Assembly: GCA_002633005.1 (NCBI GenBank)
Contig: NMRA01000232.1
Location: 548,866-612,865, forward strand
Length of the DNA: 64,000 bases
Direction of reading: 5' to 3'
Source: Phoronis australis
Lineage: Eukaryota > Phoronida > Phoronidae
This document shows positions 1 through 11,508 of the stretch, piece by piece; position 1 is the stretch's first letter, and each line of letters begins with the position of its first letter. Made by a program: the position numbers and the translations under genes. The notes under the pieces are model-generated. The model ran no database searches. It was not told where the DNA came from and was given only the letters and a program-made list of their open reading frames with translations.

Positions 1-208
1 CTAAAACGAAATCTTGTGTTTACATCCCAATAGTGCAATAAAAATCCAATAGACATCATTAGGTAACATTATATACAAAGCGATATTTCGAGACACATAT
101 CTCATCTTCAGGCTTGTATTTACTACTAGTTCACAGTGAAACGCACATCATAAATGACAAATGCAATATAACACGTGAAATTGGCACGCCAAACTATGAC
201 GATATAAA

Positions 209-270
209 CACAGACACACACACGCACGCACGCCCGCCCGCACGCACACACATACACACACACATATACT
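209..270. repeat. CA/CG-rich microsatellite
   Basis: Imperfect (CA)n with CG-substituted units (cacgcacgcacgcccgcc), then more CA and TA steps. It lies just beyond the endonuclease frame of the Penelope-like fragment. Confidence 0.9.
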
Positions 271-288
271 GTATATAGACACACCGAA

Positions 289-756
289 TTATAACGATAG
301 AGCCCGTCGAGTTCTAGTTAGCTGCTCATTCAAGTTAGGTTTTTCGAACATTATTAGAAGCAACTCTAATGTTCGTATCCTGTGTACATCATTCGCAATG
401 TAGCGAATGACTGTGTTGTCAGCGATCTCTTGACGAGTTATCTTGCGACCGTGAACGTTTTGAAAATGGTCTTTTATAGAGCCATTTTGCAAATGCATTG
501 AAAGTGGTCGCGACAAGGAGCAGACTGTATGCCCAATGTAGTTTTGTTTCTCGTGAGGACGAAATAGTTCGACCGCGGGACAAGTGAACTTATAAACAAC
601 ATTACATCTAGCAACAGTCCGGACCTTCTCACGACTATTATGATTTTTCATCACTAAATTAGAAGTCTCCCTATTTTTGTAATAAATAATTACATCTAAC
701 ATGTCTTTTCGATTAAAAACTCTTACACTATTAAAGATGTTCTTAAGAATTTGCAC
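289..756 (-). pseudogene. GIY-YIG endonuclease domain fragment (Penelope-like)
   Basis: This 155-codon frame matches the C-terminal endonuclease of Penelope-like elements. The core reads NVVYKFTCP about 65 residues before YIGHT and a LSRPLSMHLQNGSIKDH stretch, followed by FQNVHGRKIT and the late RTLELLLIMFEKPNLN segment typical of the domain. The enzyme would nick the target DNA to prime reverse transcription. The methionine at its start is probably not a true initiator, because the domain is normally the tail of a much longer polyprotein; the upstream RT frame is missing or shifted. It is best regarded as a dead fragment. Confidence 0.72.
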
Positions 757-1664
757 ATCTTGTACCTAACTTTAGGACATACAATTTTTGTAGTATAGGT
801 TTAACATTACAAGTAAATGTTCGTACATTATAATGGTGTTCAACTTTTGAGACAAAATGAGCGAAATGACGACATAATTCATCTTTATTGGCTTTGTCCT
901 CGTATCCTAAACACTTTGGCATACGTTCGATTTGTTCTTTTTTGAAAAAACTTCTGTGACGCTTCATTTCACTCTACTTTCATTTGTGAAAAATGGAGCA
1001 CCGGATATTATTTATCTCATACTCTGTTTAACTAACATAAAAGTAGACTAAAGAATTCACCTCCCCTCAGTTGAGATCAAAATTACAGTGTTTTAAAGTT
1101 GAAAAACTTTGTTTTTTATGAAAAACTGAATTTGAAAATAGATCTTCTCTTGTAGGTTCACTGTTTAGTTGAAAATCTAGATATTTGATCCCAGTGCGGC
1201 GGGGTGTGAGGTTTGTATACGCTGTGAATGGTAGTTTTCGTACTCAGTTGCTGGTGTACATTCGAACTGCATAATACGTGTAATATAAATCATGGCTACA
1301 CTCTAATAAAAAAAACAATGGGTCGGTTTGGAGTGGGTCCTTGTATAGCCTAATAAAAAAGCGGCGAAAGGTTTCATGACGACATTCCGTTACCCGGCAT
1401 ACAACCGGCTGCCCTATGAGGACCACCCAAGGGCTTATAGGTGCATCGGTCAACTTAAAGGCCTTGCCGAGAGCAACGGACCCTAGTAACCCACCCGCGT
1501 TACAGAACAGCAGCTTCATGGCAGTTCGAAGAACGAATCACAGAGTAATGCATGGAGACAAGCCAAGAATACAACAAATAAAACTGATGTGGGGCTCCTG
1601 AATGGAGCGATATACAAAGGTGCTTGACGGATGTTGCGGCGTCATGGGTAATTACCGTGACACT

Positions 1665-1681
1665 AGAGAGAGAGAGAGAGA
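1665..1681. repeat. (GA)n microsatellite
   Basis: An uninterrupted AG dinucleotide run of about 17 bases. Confidence 0.9.
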
Positions 1682-2858
1682 TTTTCCGACAACTTAATCA
1701 GTAGCGACTGATTCACATGGGACCAGATACCAGTGGCATCTAGCCGAGGAGGCACTTTATAACTTTTGTTTTACACACATTAGGCGTAATCGCATGGTAA
1801 AAGGGTCTTATCGTGAAGTCGAACTGTTATAGACAGCTATAGTCTGATGTCACCCACTGTGTAGACTAAGCAACTCCTGGTATAGCTTTAGGTGGCGCTT
1901 CGAGTCACCAGAAGAGTCCCATGTTGTCAGCCTCCATTGCTTCCAGCATAGATACCTATATTCTCTGCAGTCCAGCAGTCCCGCCAGGTCGCTGTGTAAT
2001 CTCAGGGTGTTTCCGGCCGGCATCGCCGGACACACGAGGAACGCCAGTGTAAAACAGATATCCAGTAGGTGTCGAAATACACTCTCGCACCTTCAAAACA
2101 GCTAACCCAAGCCCACGAACCTCGAACCCTGGTCCAGGCCTTAGTGAACAGCGGGAACACAGGGAATCGGAGAAACTGAGGACACCCCGGCGGCGGGGAC
2201 GCCGCTACAGCTACACCGGCCATTCCCACACTTTCTGTCGACTCAAAATTTTTGATCGGAAAAATAAATCTTCCTATTCATAGTAGGCCTAGTTGTTGCG
2301 ATATGTCGTTACCTGAGAATTTTAGACAATTTATGACGGATTGGCGTTCTATGTTATTCTGCTGCTAAAGTTTTGGTGCTAAGTTTAGCATCGACTTTCG
2401 GCGTCGTGAAATATTGCGTCACCTATTGGCCACTTCTTTCCTCCAATTCTTCAATCAAGTGTTCTTCTTCCACGAGGTTGAGTACATGTCACAACAAAAC
2501 AAGCAACAATGGCACTGGAAAGTCGAAATAATATTTTTGTTTTTCATTTTTGAAAATATTTTGGAGGAATTATTGAATAATCTGAAATTATCTACTCATT
2601 CACAGCGATTAGTCCACAGAAAACTAGTTCATTGCACTGGGTTTATCAAGTATCAGAGTCAATATAATTTAGGTTACGTTTTATTCTTGACAATTTTTAA
2701 CAAACATATACAGAACACAGCTGGAAAGTTCTTACATCTGTTTTAAACAGGGGTTCCTGTTTCGATGGAACACCCTGAATCTTGGATGGTCCTGTTTTCA
2801 ATCCAACCACATTGAAAAAGAGTGACATGAATGAGGTCTGGATATATATCCAAGAAAC

Positions 2859-2863
2859 AAAAA
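2859..2863 (-). terminator. RNA polymerase III T-run terminator of tRNA-Gly
   Basis: Two bases beyond the discriminator base the minus strand reads TTTTT, the usual Pol III stop signal. Confidence 0.8.
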
Positions 2864-2865
2864 TG

Positions 2866-2936
2866 TGCACTAGCCGGGAATCGAACCCGGGCCTCCCGCG
2901 TGGCAGGCGAGAATTCTACCACTGAACCACCAGTGC
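2866..2936 (-). tRNA. tRNA-Gly (anticodon GCC)
   Basis: The minus strand folds as a complete 71-nt glycine tRNA. The acceptor stem pairs GCACTGG (2936-2930) with CTAGTGC (2873-2867), including one G-U pair, and the discriminator base is A at 2866. The A box (TGGTTCAGTGG) and B box (GGTTCGATTCC) of RNA polymerase III are intact. The anticodon loop reads CTGCCAC with GCC at 2904-2902. There is no intron and CCA is not encoded, as usual for a eukaryotic nuclear tRNA. It differs little from vertebrate tRNA-Gly(GCC). Confidence 0.97.
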
Positions 2937-3148
2937 TTACATACCAATAATATGATTTTATTCTTATTTAATACGTAGATAGAACTGTTACATCAAGTGA
3001 AACGTAAGCACTATAATTATGGAGATTTTATTTTTTAATCTATGCATAAATGGCAACACACAATGTTATCCTGCCTTTATAAGCACGTAATATCACAGAA
3101 AATAAAGCACACGACAGCTCACTATCCAACAAAAGAGCATCAATGTAC

Positions 3149-3175
3149 AATTTTGTTCACGTCGTGAACAAAATT
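3149..3175. repeat. 13-bp perfect palindrome with 1-nt spacer
   Basis: The arms AATTTTGTTCACG (3149-3161) and CGTGAACAAAATT (3163-3175) are exact reverse complements around a single T at 3162. It lies about 275 bp upstream of the cystatin start codon and about 210 bp upstream of the 5' end of the tRNA. It could be a dyad binding site or a chance or transposon-derived hairpin; nothing in the sequence decides this. Confidence 0.8.
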
Positions 3176-3451
3176 AACATAGGCTACGAACACCAAGAAA
3201 AAGTACACTGAGTATTAACACACTCTTACTGACTCACTTTAACTCTTTAACAAGATTTCTGTTTCAAGCAAAGTTTTATTTCGGATTTTCGAGCTCGCAT
3301 CTCATTTAACTGGTAGGGGGCGGTAGTCAGCAGTCTTGTGACAATTTCGGGCTGATCACCAGTCACAAGACGTGTGGACCGCCCACGCCCGAGTTCATAG
3401 TGACCGGTTTTGTCATTGTTGTTAATGTGAAATAACGGAGCGGTTCCAAAA

Positions 3452-6400
3452 ATGATGTGCGGAGGAACAGGCGAGGAAAAAAACGCAGACGAAGAAATTC
3501 AGGCTTTGATAGAAAAGGTAGTCATCAAGTCATTCTTGAGTCTTGACCTTGACATTGATAATTGTTACTCTGCTCTGGCAAACCAGCCTCACACTTGCAA
3601 AGTGTAGAGCAGGCGTGCGTTCAGTAGACGCTAGGACCTACGCTAGGACCTAGCTAAAATCTAGTCAAAGTCACGTATTTGTATTTGAAATACACGGCAA
3701 TCTCGCGTAATTGCTTTATAGCGAGGTCCTAACGTTACTGAACGGGAGGCCGGTCTGCCTCCTGACTTGGCCCGTCACCCGACCAGCCGCCATGAAAAGG
3801 TTGATGGTTGTCTTCAGACAAATTACTGACCTGACGTGATTTTCTAGTTGCAGCAATCCCGTCCCCAAAAAAGCTTCTGACTTGGGAAAATCCAGACAGC
3901 CCTTGACTGCTTTGCCGCTGATCTGCTCAGATCTGTAAACTCAGAGGGAAAACGTAATCAGCAAGTCAAAGTCTTTCAGAAGTCAGTTGCCATGTAAAGG
4001 TGTTGGTTCAGTCTAAGTTGTTCACCGATTTTTATTTTTTTCTTGGTCATAACATCGTGAAAATTATTTTCTCAAAATTTTAGGATAATGATTTTAGTTA
4101 TGGCTGGCCACTTTTTGACCCAGACAAGACTACGACTACGCCCTTCGTTATTCAAACCTGGCCCAACTGTAACAGTAGACCACTCAGCCTTGGGTACACG
4201 AGTTGAAGTCTAGGGTTTTTAGTGACGTGGCAATGACTTTCCTGAGGCTACTGGTATATGCATGGCATTTCAGCATTCTGTCGTTCAGCAACTTTTCCAG
4301 ACGTGAGGGGTGCTGAACGTGGGATAACATCTGGCTCTTTTAATTGTTAACTGCCCAGCTCAATCTTTTGCCCCGTATGGTAACAAACAGGCCAATTATC
4401 TCCCAGGCTTCAAAGGAAATATATGGTAGTTGCACATTATTACCGAAAGCGTATGAACACAGTCAAACCCAGTGCGTTGGTGATCCGTTTGGGACAGAAT
4501 AGATTCCGGTAATTGTCTTAACTTCTGTTGTAGATGGGGGATTTTGGTGATTTAAAAACGAAACATGATCATGCAGCATTCAGAAATGCTATTGGTTTAA
4601 GCTCAAATATGCTAAAACTTAATTTTCATATTTATCAGCCCAGTCAGGCTAGATATGATCTGATCGGAGATTAGAGCAATTATCAAACAAAAAAGCGCAG
4701 GCCCTCCAACTGTAAATGCCTGAATGGAGTTAATCAGTCGTGTAAGATATTGGCAAGGGGGTAAACTTCCCAAGTTGTTGCCTGGGCTATAGAATCGAAG
4801 AAGTTGGGAGCAACGGGATGTCACTATCGTGGATTCCAAGAAATGTGTGCAAAATGTGTCATAACAGAAAAATTTCACAAATGCTCCTGAGACATGTGCC
4901 AGAGTCATGTTTTGGGAATACTACATGTAAAACCTCTCATACTTTTTACTCGATGATTATCCTTTTGTATGGTTCCTCCTTATTATTGATTGTCACCTGC
5001 AGTTAATTGGACTTGAAGAGGATAACCAGTGTCATATATTCCAACTTAGAACTTTGTGGACACTTGTAAATCACTGATGGGCATCATTTACATTCATTAT
5101 TCCTATTGAAATTGATATGCAAGGTCAGTGAACCCTGCTCTGTACCAGATGAACTGTGTAACTAAACACTCCTTAATAAAGGGTTTATGGTCCTGGCTGA
5201 GAAGATAAGTGTTTGATTACCAGCTGTGGATCCATGAGCCTGAAATGTGCACCAAAACTGACTCATGGCAGTAGTGATTAGCCTGGATGGTGACCAACCC
5301 TTGCCAAATGATAGCAATGAGTGTTAGTAACCAGATAAGTGACAAGGAATATCATTGTCAGTTCACTGACATTGTATGAGTGTGTGACATTGTATGGCGT
5401 TGTATGAGTGCTCAAATATGATCAAAGAAGGCAAAAGTTGAATGTGTAGACCATGGAAGGTGGAGATGTAATTCACTGACACCCACTATAGCTGTTTTTG
5501 CAATTAGCATCTGCAAGAAGACTTCATCATTGTGTGTCAGATTTATGATGTTGCAGTAAGTCAACCCAAAAGGGGTAAGGTGAGGTTGATTTATGAAACA
5601 GCTAATTGTTACATAATTCTTCACTTACTTTGCACCAAAAACTAATTGCCAAAATTGTTATATTTTCATTTTCATAGGCTGATCACTCAACTGCATATAG
5701 TGGAAAGTGTTATTTCTTTTACATCGACTTAGCATAAATCAGACTAGGTATAGAATAAATATTTTTTTAATCTTTAGTGAAAAAAATTGAGAAGTGGTAT
5801 TTCACTTTTCGGTCGTATTGTGTTCTGGATAAGTGAAAAAATATGGTATCTGATTGATGCATTGTGTCATTAAAGTTAATGGTCAAAGGGTGATGCATTC
5901 CTCATCCCCAGCTCTGCCTAGAGTCAACCTTGCTTCTCAGTAGGATGCTAAAGGCAGCTTTGCTTTAATGGGAACTGTAGAATAAGTGATGTGGCAATTG
6001 ATCGGATGTACAGGTTGAATCAAGAAGTCTTCTATACTGTTCAAGAACAACTTGTTTTTTATTATATTTCATTTACGTTATAGGTCAGATCTGATGTGCA
6101 GTCCAAGCTAACTAATACTGGCCTGTACAAGGCAGTCTCTTACAAAACACAAGTTGTTGCAGGAACAAACTTTTTTGTGAAGGTAAGTATTATTTTGGCA
6201 TTTAATTTTTCATTGTTTCTTTCAACCAAATTGATGGCACAATAAACTCCTGCCTGTCAAAACCAACTTTTGATTGAGGCTGCGTAGTGTTATACTAAAA
6301 TTCAATGGCCTAATATTGTTCCTTGCTCAGATCAGAAATGATTTTGTAGTTGAGAAAATCTGACAGACCTCGTTATTTACTTCAGACCAAACTTATCGAG

Positions 6401-7635
6401 TTACATTTTTCATAGTGGGTTAATATTTCATTCTCAAACTGAATGCAGTCTGGCTGTCTGGAGAATTCCAAGGGATAAACTAACCAAATTCAGTCATCAG
6501 ACTATGGATAAGAATGTCGGATGTTCTTTGGAAGAGTAATTAATACTCCTGCAAAAAGAACTTGATAGTTTTATCTCCAGAACCTGGTTTATAGGTCATT
6601 AACAAGGTGTCTAACACTCAACTTTTTGCAAAAAATGTGGTAACCTCGCTGGCATGATTTATACTTTTGAAACTAATCTGCTTATTGTAGATGTTCGAAT
6701 CTTTTCTCACCGATATCAGTGCATTCTGGTGACCACTGAAATTTGAACAGGTTGTTGCAAGGTTCGGACAGAATCTATAAATCTGAACTTGCAAACTTTT
6801 TGAGAGTTAACAGGAGTGACAGAAATATAACCTAGTTGTTATGGCTATATTCTTTCAGCTTGGAAAACTCTGTGTGTTTATCTGATCACCTCTTGTACTT
6901 GTGGGGCTTCATACAGTAATGTGATCAAGTATAACTCACCATTAAAACATTATTTGACTTTTCTCCCTAAAGAAATTCCTTTGGTTATGAGTAAATTTAA
7001 TTCTTGAGGATGGCTGATTTTCTGCTCACTGGTACAAAATTGTTTGACAATTGATTTCAGGCATTCATTGTTAACTAGCATTTGGTTGTTTGCTAAATCC
7101 TTATGAATTAAAATGTTTGGTAAGGAAGGCTGCACACATGGTTATAAAGTGTGATCATGAGGCTCGTTCCAACAAAACTGACTTAGCGGAGACAAATCTT
7201 AAAAATTTTAGTAAATTTTAAAATCAAAATTAAATGTGTGTTCAAGAAAGAGATCTTATGTTTGACGTAATAAGTTTTTGAGTTTGGAAGTTAAGTCAAA
7301 ACTGAACTTAATTCTGTTTCTTGGAACGAGCCTAGCTGGGATGATTCCACTAAGTCTTATCAAATCAGAAAAGTGCTGTAGATAATTAGAGATAATTTGG
7401 TAATTAAACTACCACAAAACTGTTACAGGTTGCAATTAAGTTATTCTTTATCCTATTCAATGGTCTAGTTATTCCTTGTTTGCTTTTTTCTCTCTAGGTG
7501 AAAATTGGGGATGGAGAGTATGTCCATTTGCGAATTTTCCGACCTCTCCCACCAAACCATGAAAAGCCAGAAGTGCATGGTGTGAGAACAGGTTTAGGTG
7601 AATCTGATGCTCTGGACTTCTTTGAAAGCAACTAA
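3452..7635 (+). CDS. Type 1 cystatin (stefin A/B family), 3 exons
   Basis: A complete intracellular cysteine-protease inhibitor, 100 aa (family about 98). Coding exons are 3452-3517, 6084-6182 and 7498-7635 (stop TAA), all joined in phase 0 with GT/AG borders. The product starts MMCGG, giving the conserved N-terminal glycine that enters the papain-like active site. It has the first inhibitory loop QVVAGTN at residues 45-51, and the second hairpin as PLPPN near residues 71-75. It has no signal peptide or disulfide pairs, as expected for stefins that block cathepsins B, H, L and S in the cytosol and nucleus. The start is fixed by the MMCGG match; a second in-frame ATG follows directly. Intron 1 (3518-6083) carries a short TIR element at 3619-3743, and intron 2 carries another at 7160-7333. 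A possible poly(A) signal AATAAA is at 8048-8053. Confidence 0.93.
3619..3743. mobile_element. MITE family 1, copy A
   Basis: A 125-bp element with imperfect inverted ends: left GTTCAGTAGACGCTAGGACC, right a reverse complement ending GTTACTGAAC. The interior contains CTAGCTAAAATCTAG, CACGT and ATACACGGCAATCTCGCG. A second copy with the same ends and interior is at 42549-42686. No target duplication is clear. It lies in cystatin intron 1. Confidence 0.8.
7160..7333. mobile_element. Short TIR element (MITE) in cystatin intron 2
   Basis: A 174-bp segment bounded by AGGCTCGTTCCAA and its reverse complement TTGGAACGAGCCT. Imperfect inverted similarity continues inwards for about 15 bases (ACTGACTTAG against CTGAACTTAAT). 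It is AT-rich and has no coding capacity. No target-site duplication is obvious, so the superfamily cannot be assigned. Confidence 0.75.
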
Positions 7636-10600
7636 GGAGCTATTGGGGGAAGAATTTACTCATAGTCAAGTTTTATCGGGTGTTTAACCCCAGCCCTCGT
7701 CTGTTGAAATTGCCGCTGTGATTTTTTATTTTTGTCCATCTCGTGATGTTTGATATTGTAATTGCCATTGACATTTGCCAGTAAATTGATTCACGTAATC
7801 ATTGCCTTCTAGATATAGAGCAGACACCATTAAATTTGATGGACAAATTCATGAGACCACACTGCTGCCTGATGGTTTCGTAATTGGCCCAGTTATGTTG
7901 CACACCCAGTAGAATTCATGAGGAACATATTGCAACATTAAACAAACATTTTAGGTTGTAAAAGTCGAATTTCTTGTCCAAAAATTCAGAAATCTAATCA
8001 CACAAATGCATTTCACAACTATTCAATTATGCTACACACAAACAAAAAATAAAAATACTATTAAGTTGCCCCCAAGATGTTTTAATGGGTCTCAGTATCT
8101 AGAGAACGAGAACATCAGCAGCAACTGCTGGAAAATACCGTCCGATCCACTAAGGACCATAATGTCCAATCTGATATAAGGAGTATGACTTTTTGCTTGA
8201 TTCCTGCCTTTAACTTGAAAGGTTGATGCCAATGATGCATTAGCAACAGATCGAGGATTAGTATCATCAAAACTTCAGGTTTCGTATACTTTTAACGAAA
8301 CAAGACATCCGTTTTCATTACCACGTCAACGGCCCACAAACAGCGCCTGTGGACTATTGCAGGAAGACCTGGTATTACCAGCGTTCCTGGTATTAATTAC
8401 CAGGAAGAATGTATTGTCGCACTCTACACTGTGACAACTCCTACACTAACAGAGGTTTTGTTACCCCATCGCCAAAGCAAGCCTAATCCAGGCTGTGACT
8501 AAGATGTCCTAACTGATTCTCAAATTTATGCTCGTGGCTTAGCCGCGATGCTGAAGAAAACCTATTCGTTAATTTCTCTTATAATGCACCGGTTTTAAAA
8601 ATTCAAAGACGCCTAATATTTACTTTTCAGTTATAAGAGCAGTCATGTTGGAAGCTTGCCATACTTAATATTCTTTATTTACTTAGAAATTCGTATGCTA
8701 AAAAGGGGTCGATGTTGGTTTATGACCGCAATTATGTCATACAGCACGTTCAGCCACGCCTATGAATAGCAACCAACTCACTTTAATCCGTGACTGTGCC
8801 ACCAAGCATTTGATGTGCCGAGGAATTTGCTGGATACTCTGAGTAAACAGTGTATGCTTTCTCGTCCACTAGCCTATATGTTCCGGGTGCAACAATATAT
8901 GCCTTGGACACTGAAACATGTCACTCTGTCAAGAATGCGTGTCTAGTGCAACATTATATGTCACAACAGGGTGCTGCACGGATCGTACTCATTAGTCCAC
9001 TGCTGCCAGCACATTGTCATCGCAAACCTCTTTGTTAAGTTTCATAAGGCTTTCCATTGGTTCTCTAGATATCAGTCAGATAAGCTCTTACCCCACAAAG
9101 GTACACTGAAAAGTATTGCCCCTCTGGACCTGCATGGGGAGCAGATTGAAAAATGGCGTCTACTGTTCTACATGGTTGTATATTTCAGGTGCGCATTAAA
9201 AAACTTACAGTGAGTACTGTAATGGAGAGTAAAAGCACAACTTCACAATATTCAGTTGGCCAGTGGTTGTTATCGAAGCAACTGTAACGACCGCAAATGC
9301 GTCACTTGGTGAAGCACAGAATGTGCGTTCAGTGACACGCACACCCAATGTTTAAGCCGTGTACATGCTGTTTCAGCTAAGCAGGTGCTTAGGGTCTCAA
9401 ACGGCCAATAGCCTTTGCTTACCCATGGCCACGCCCAGAAAAACGTCACAACTGCCTGCAACGTCAAAATTTATCATTCAAGTTTCATGAATAAACATTT
9501 TCCACAAGCAAAAATATACATGCATATATAGCAGAGCATTCAACAAGTTTTGAAATTTTCTAGTTAGACCTGTTCACATCCATAGCTAAAGCATATTTTA
9601 TGAAGGGAACATATCAAATATTGATTTCTGTTACATACACACAAATGGATACTTTCAGCATCATGCATAACCAATGTCAAATGGCAACATGTAGTGCCAC
9701 GGAACAAACACCAACGTTTGAAAATTAAATTTTCAAAGCCCAACAAATATCATCATTCATTAACAAAAAAAATGTTCTCCGTATCTTTCATGAAATTAAT
9801 ATGTCAAAATCCTTCAGTGCGCATTCCTAAGAATAAAGCAGAAAAAACAAGAAAGAACTATAAATTAGCACACTGAATTACAAATGAAGTCATTACGGCA
9901 ACAAAGAGACAAGGAGATGATTGACTACAGCTCGACTTGAGTAGTGACAATATTGTTGAACAATTTTTTTGTAAACGTACAACACCTTTACACTAAAACA
10001 CGTGACGAATACCATAACTCAGTTACTCCATAACAAAACTACATGTACAATGTCCATTTTCTCAAGGCACACAAAATGATATGGTACAACTGCATATACT
10101 CGTTTTTGTCGGTAGACCCATGCGCCTAAATCTGAAATAATGTGTTTTTAATAAAGATTTTTTCAAGTGTTTCGTGTAAAGGCCCACATACCTAAGCTTC
10201 ACCTACATGCCCTGGTGGACATCGGATATCATCGTAAATTGGGTGTTGTGTACTGTTTCCATTCTTATTACAATCAACTTAATAGTTGTCACTTACTATG
10301 AATTGAAAACATCAAAATCGATCAGAAAATGGATAAATCAATTTTCACACACATTTTAGAACTTTGTTAGACGTCTTTCATTCAGGTGGAGGCAACTACT
10401 TCCAAATATAGGGTAAGCCTCACACAACTATTTCTGAATATAATTAAATCTCACTTGAGCAAAAGTGCAGTCTCCAAGAATATACACAAAACTGCTAGTT
10501 ACTAAGATAATTTCTATAAAGTATTTTTGAGGTGCTTGGCTAAACATTTGTTCAGAAATTGTGAAGTGGATGTGTAAGACCAAATTTCAGTCTTAAGTTA

Positions 10601-11508
10601 TTGTCGTGAAACGGACCCCTTGGCATTTAATTTGAGAAAAAATCAAGGGGTGGGCTACATCCGAGCATGGGCGTTTAAAGTAAAAACTTTGGGGTTTGTA
10701 GTTAAAAATTTGGAAATATTACAGGTCAGTAGAGTAAGTGTGAAGCCAGACAAGTAGGGTATAGTACTAAGTGGTCACAGCCCCACTTGCCAATGTCTAA
10801 ACACTTAAAAATGGTTGGAAACAGTCACCTTAGATACAAAACATAACACAGAATGAAAATAGCATGTGAACATGGTACAAGTAGCCTTTCAACACTACTA
10901 TGTTTCATAAGATCTCACCTAAAACTCAAGTCACTCAGAGCCCTGTAAACAACAGTTATCTGAGGCTGTCTGCATAGAATTAACAAATTTAGGGTTTCAT
11001 TCTAGCAAACTGAATTATACTCAACAATATTTGACCAAATAACAGGTTCCAATAAACAGAGAGGTGTATAACAAAACAGCACACAAATCCAAAACTAATG
11101 CATAACAGATTCAACTGTACGATAAATCCAAGTCCAGATGTACGTGTCATAAAACCTACCTTTAGTCTCAAGTCTCACCTAATGAGGCCCTACTGGGGTC
11201 AGTTTTAATGTAAAAACTCTACCAGGGTCCATGTATAGACAACAAATTTCACCACAGACATTATGAGAGGGCCATAATAATTACTTCAAAAAAATAACAA
11301 ATAAGTGAGATCGTATCTTCTTGGTGATCATCGGTGGCAGGGTAATACTTCTGCTCAAAATTAAAAGCACAACAGGACAGACATGTCAAATCTCCAGTGG
11401 CACAGACCTGTTCAAAATTGGATTGGCTATCCCCAGACTTGGATTCTGTATGAGCAGTGAGCTTTCCCACAAGTACATGCTTGCTGGGATTCTGTTGCCC
11501 CCTCCCCC
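7636..11508. other. Convergent 3' interval between cystatin and WDTC1
   Basis: Holds the cystatin 3' UTR (plus) and the WDTC1 3' UTR (minus), which face each other. A plus-strand AATAAA occurs at 8048-8053, and a minus-strand AATAAA (TTTATT at 8674-8679) is one of several possible WDTC1 signals. Short frames show no known domain. I see no other gene. Confidence 0.5.

Larger units (their letters stand above)
76..967 (-). mobile_element. Penelope-like retroelement, 3' part, degraded
   Basis: The left edge holds the end of a Penelope-like element read on the minus strand. The open frame at 289-756 encodes a GIY-YIG endonuclease domain of the type fused to Penelope-like reverse transcriptases. 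A second minus-strand frame (743-967) lies just upstream and overlaps it in another register; it has no clear reverse-transcriptase motif, so the element looks frameshifted or decayed. Downstream of the endonuclease, at 86-111, a hammerhead-like core is seen (CTGAAGA, a 4-bp GAGA/TCTC stem, then GAAA), where such elements carry their terminal repeats. The CA-rich microsatellite at 209-270 lies between the frame and this motif. No palm-domain motif is visible in the window, so the element is 5' truncated or its RT is lost. Confidence 0.7.
968..2865. other. Intergenic, no gene recognised
   Basis: Short frames occur on both strands, but none shows a recognisable domain or convincing splice context. 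A GA microsatellite sits at about 1665-1681. The interval 1850-2230 is richer in GC and CpG than its surroundings and has minus-strand frames (1850-2035, 2002-2229). These could belong to an unrecognised 5' exon, but I cannot support a product. Confidence 0.5.
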
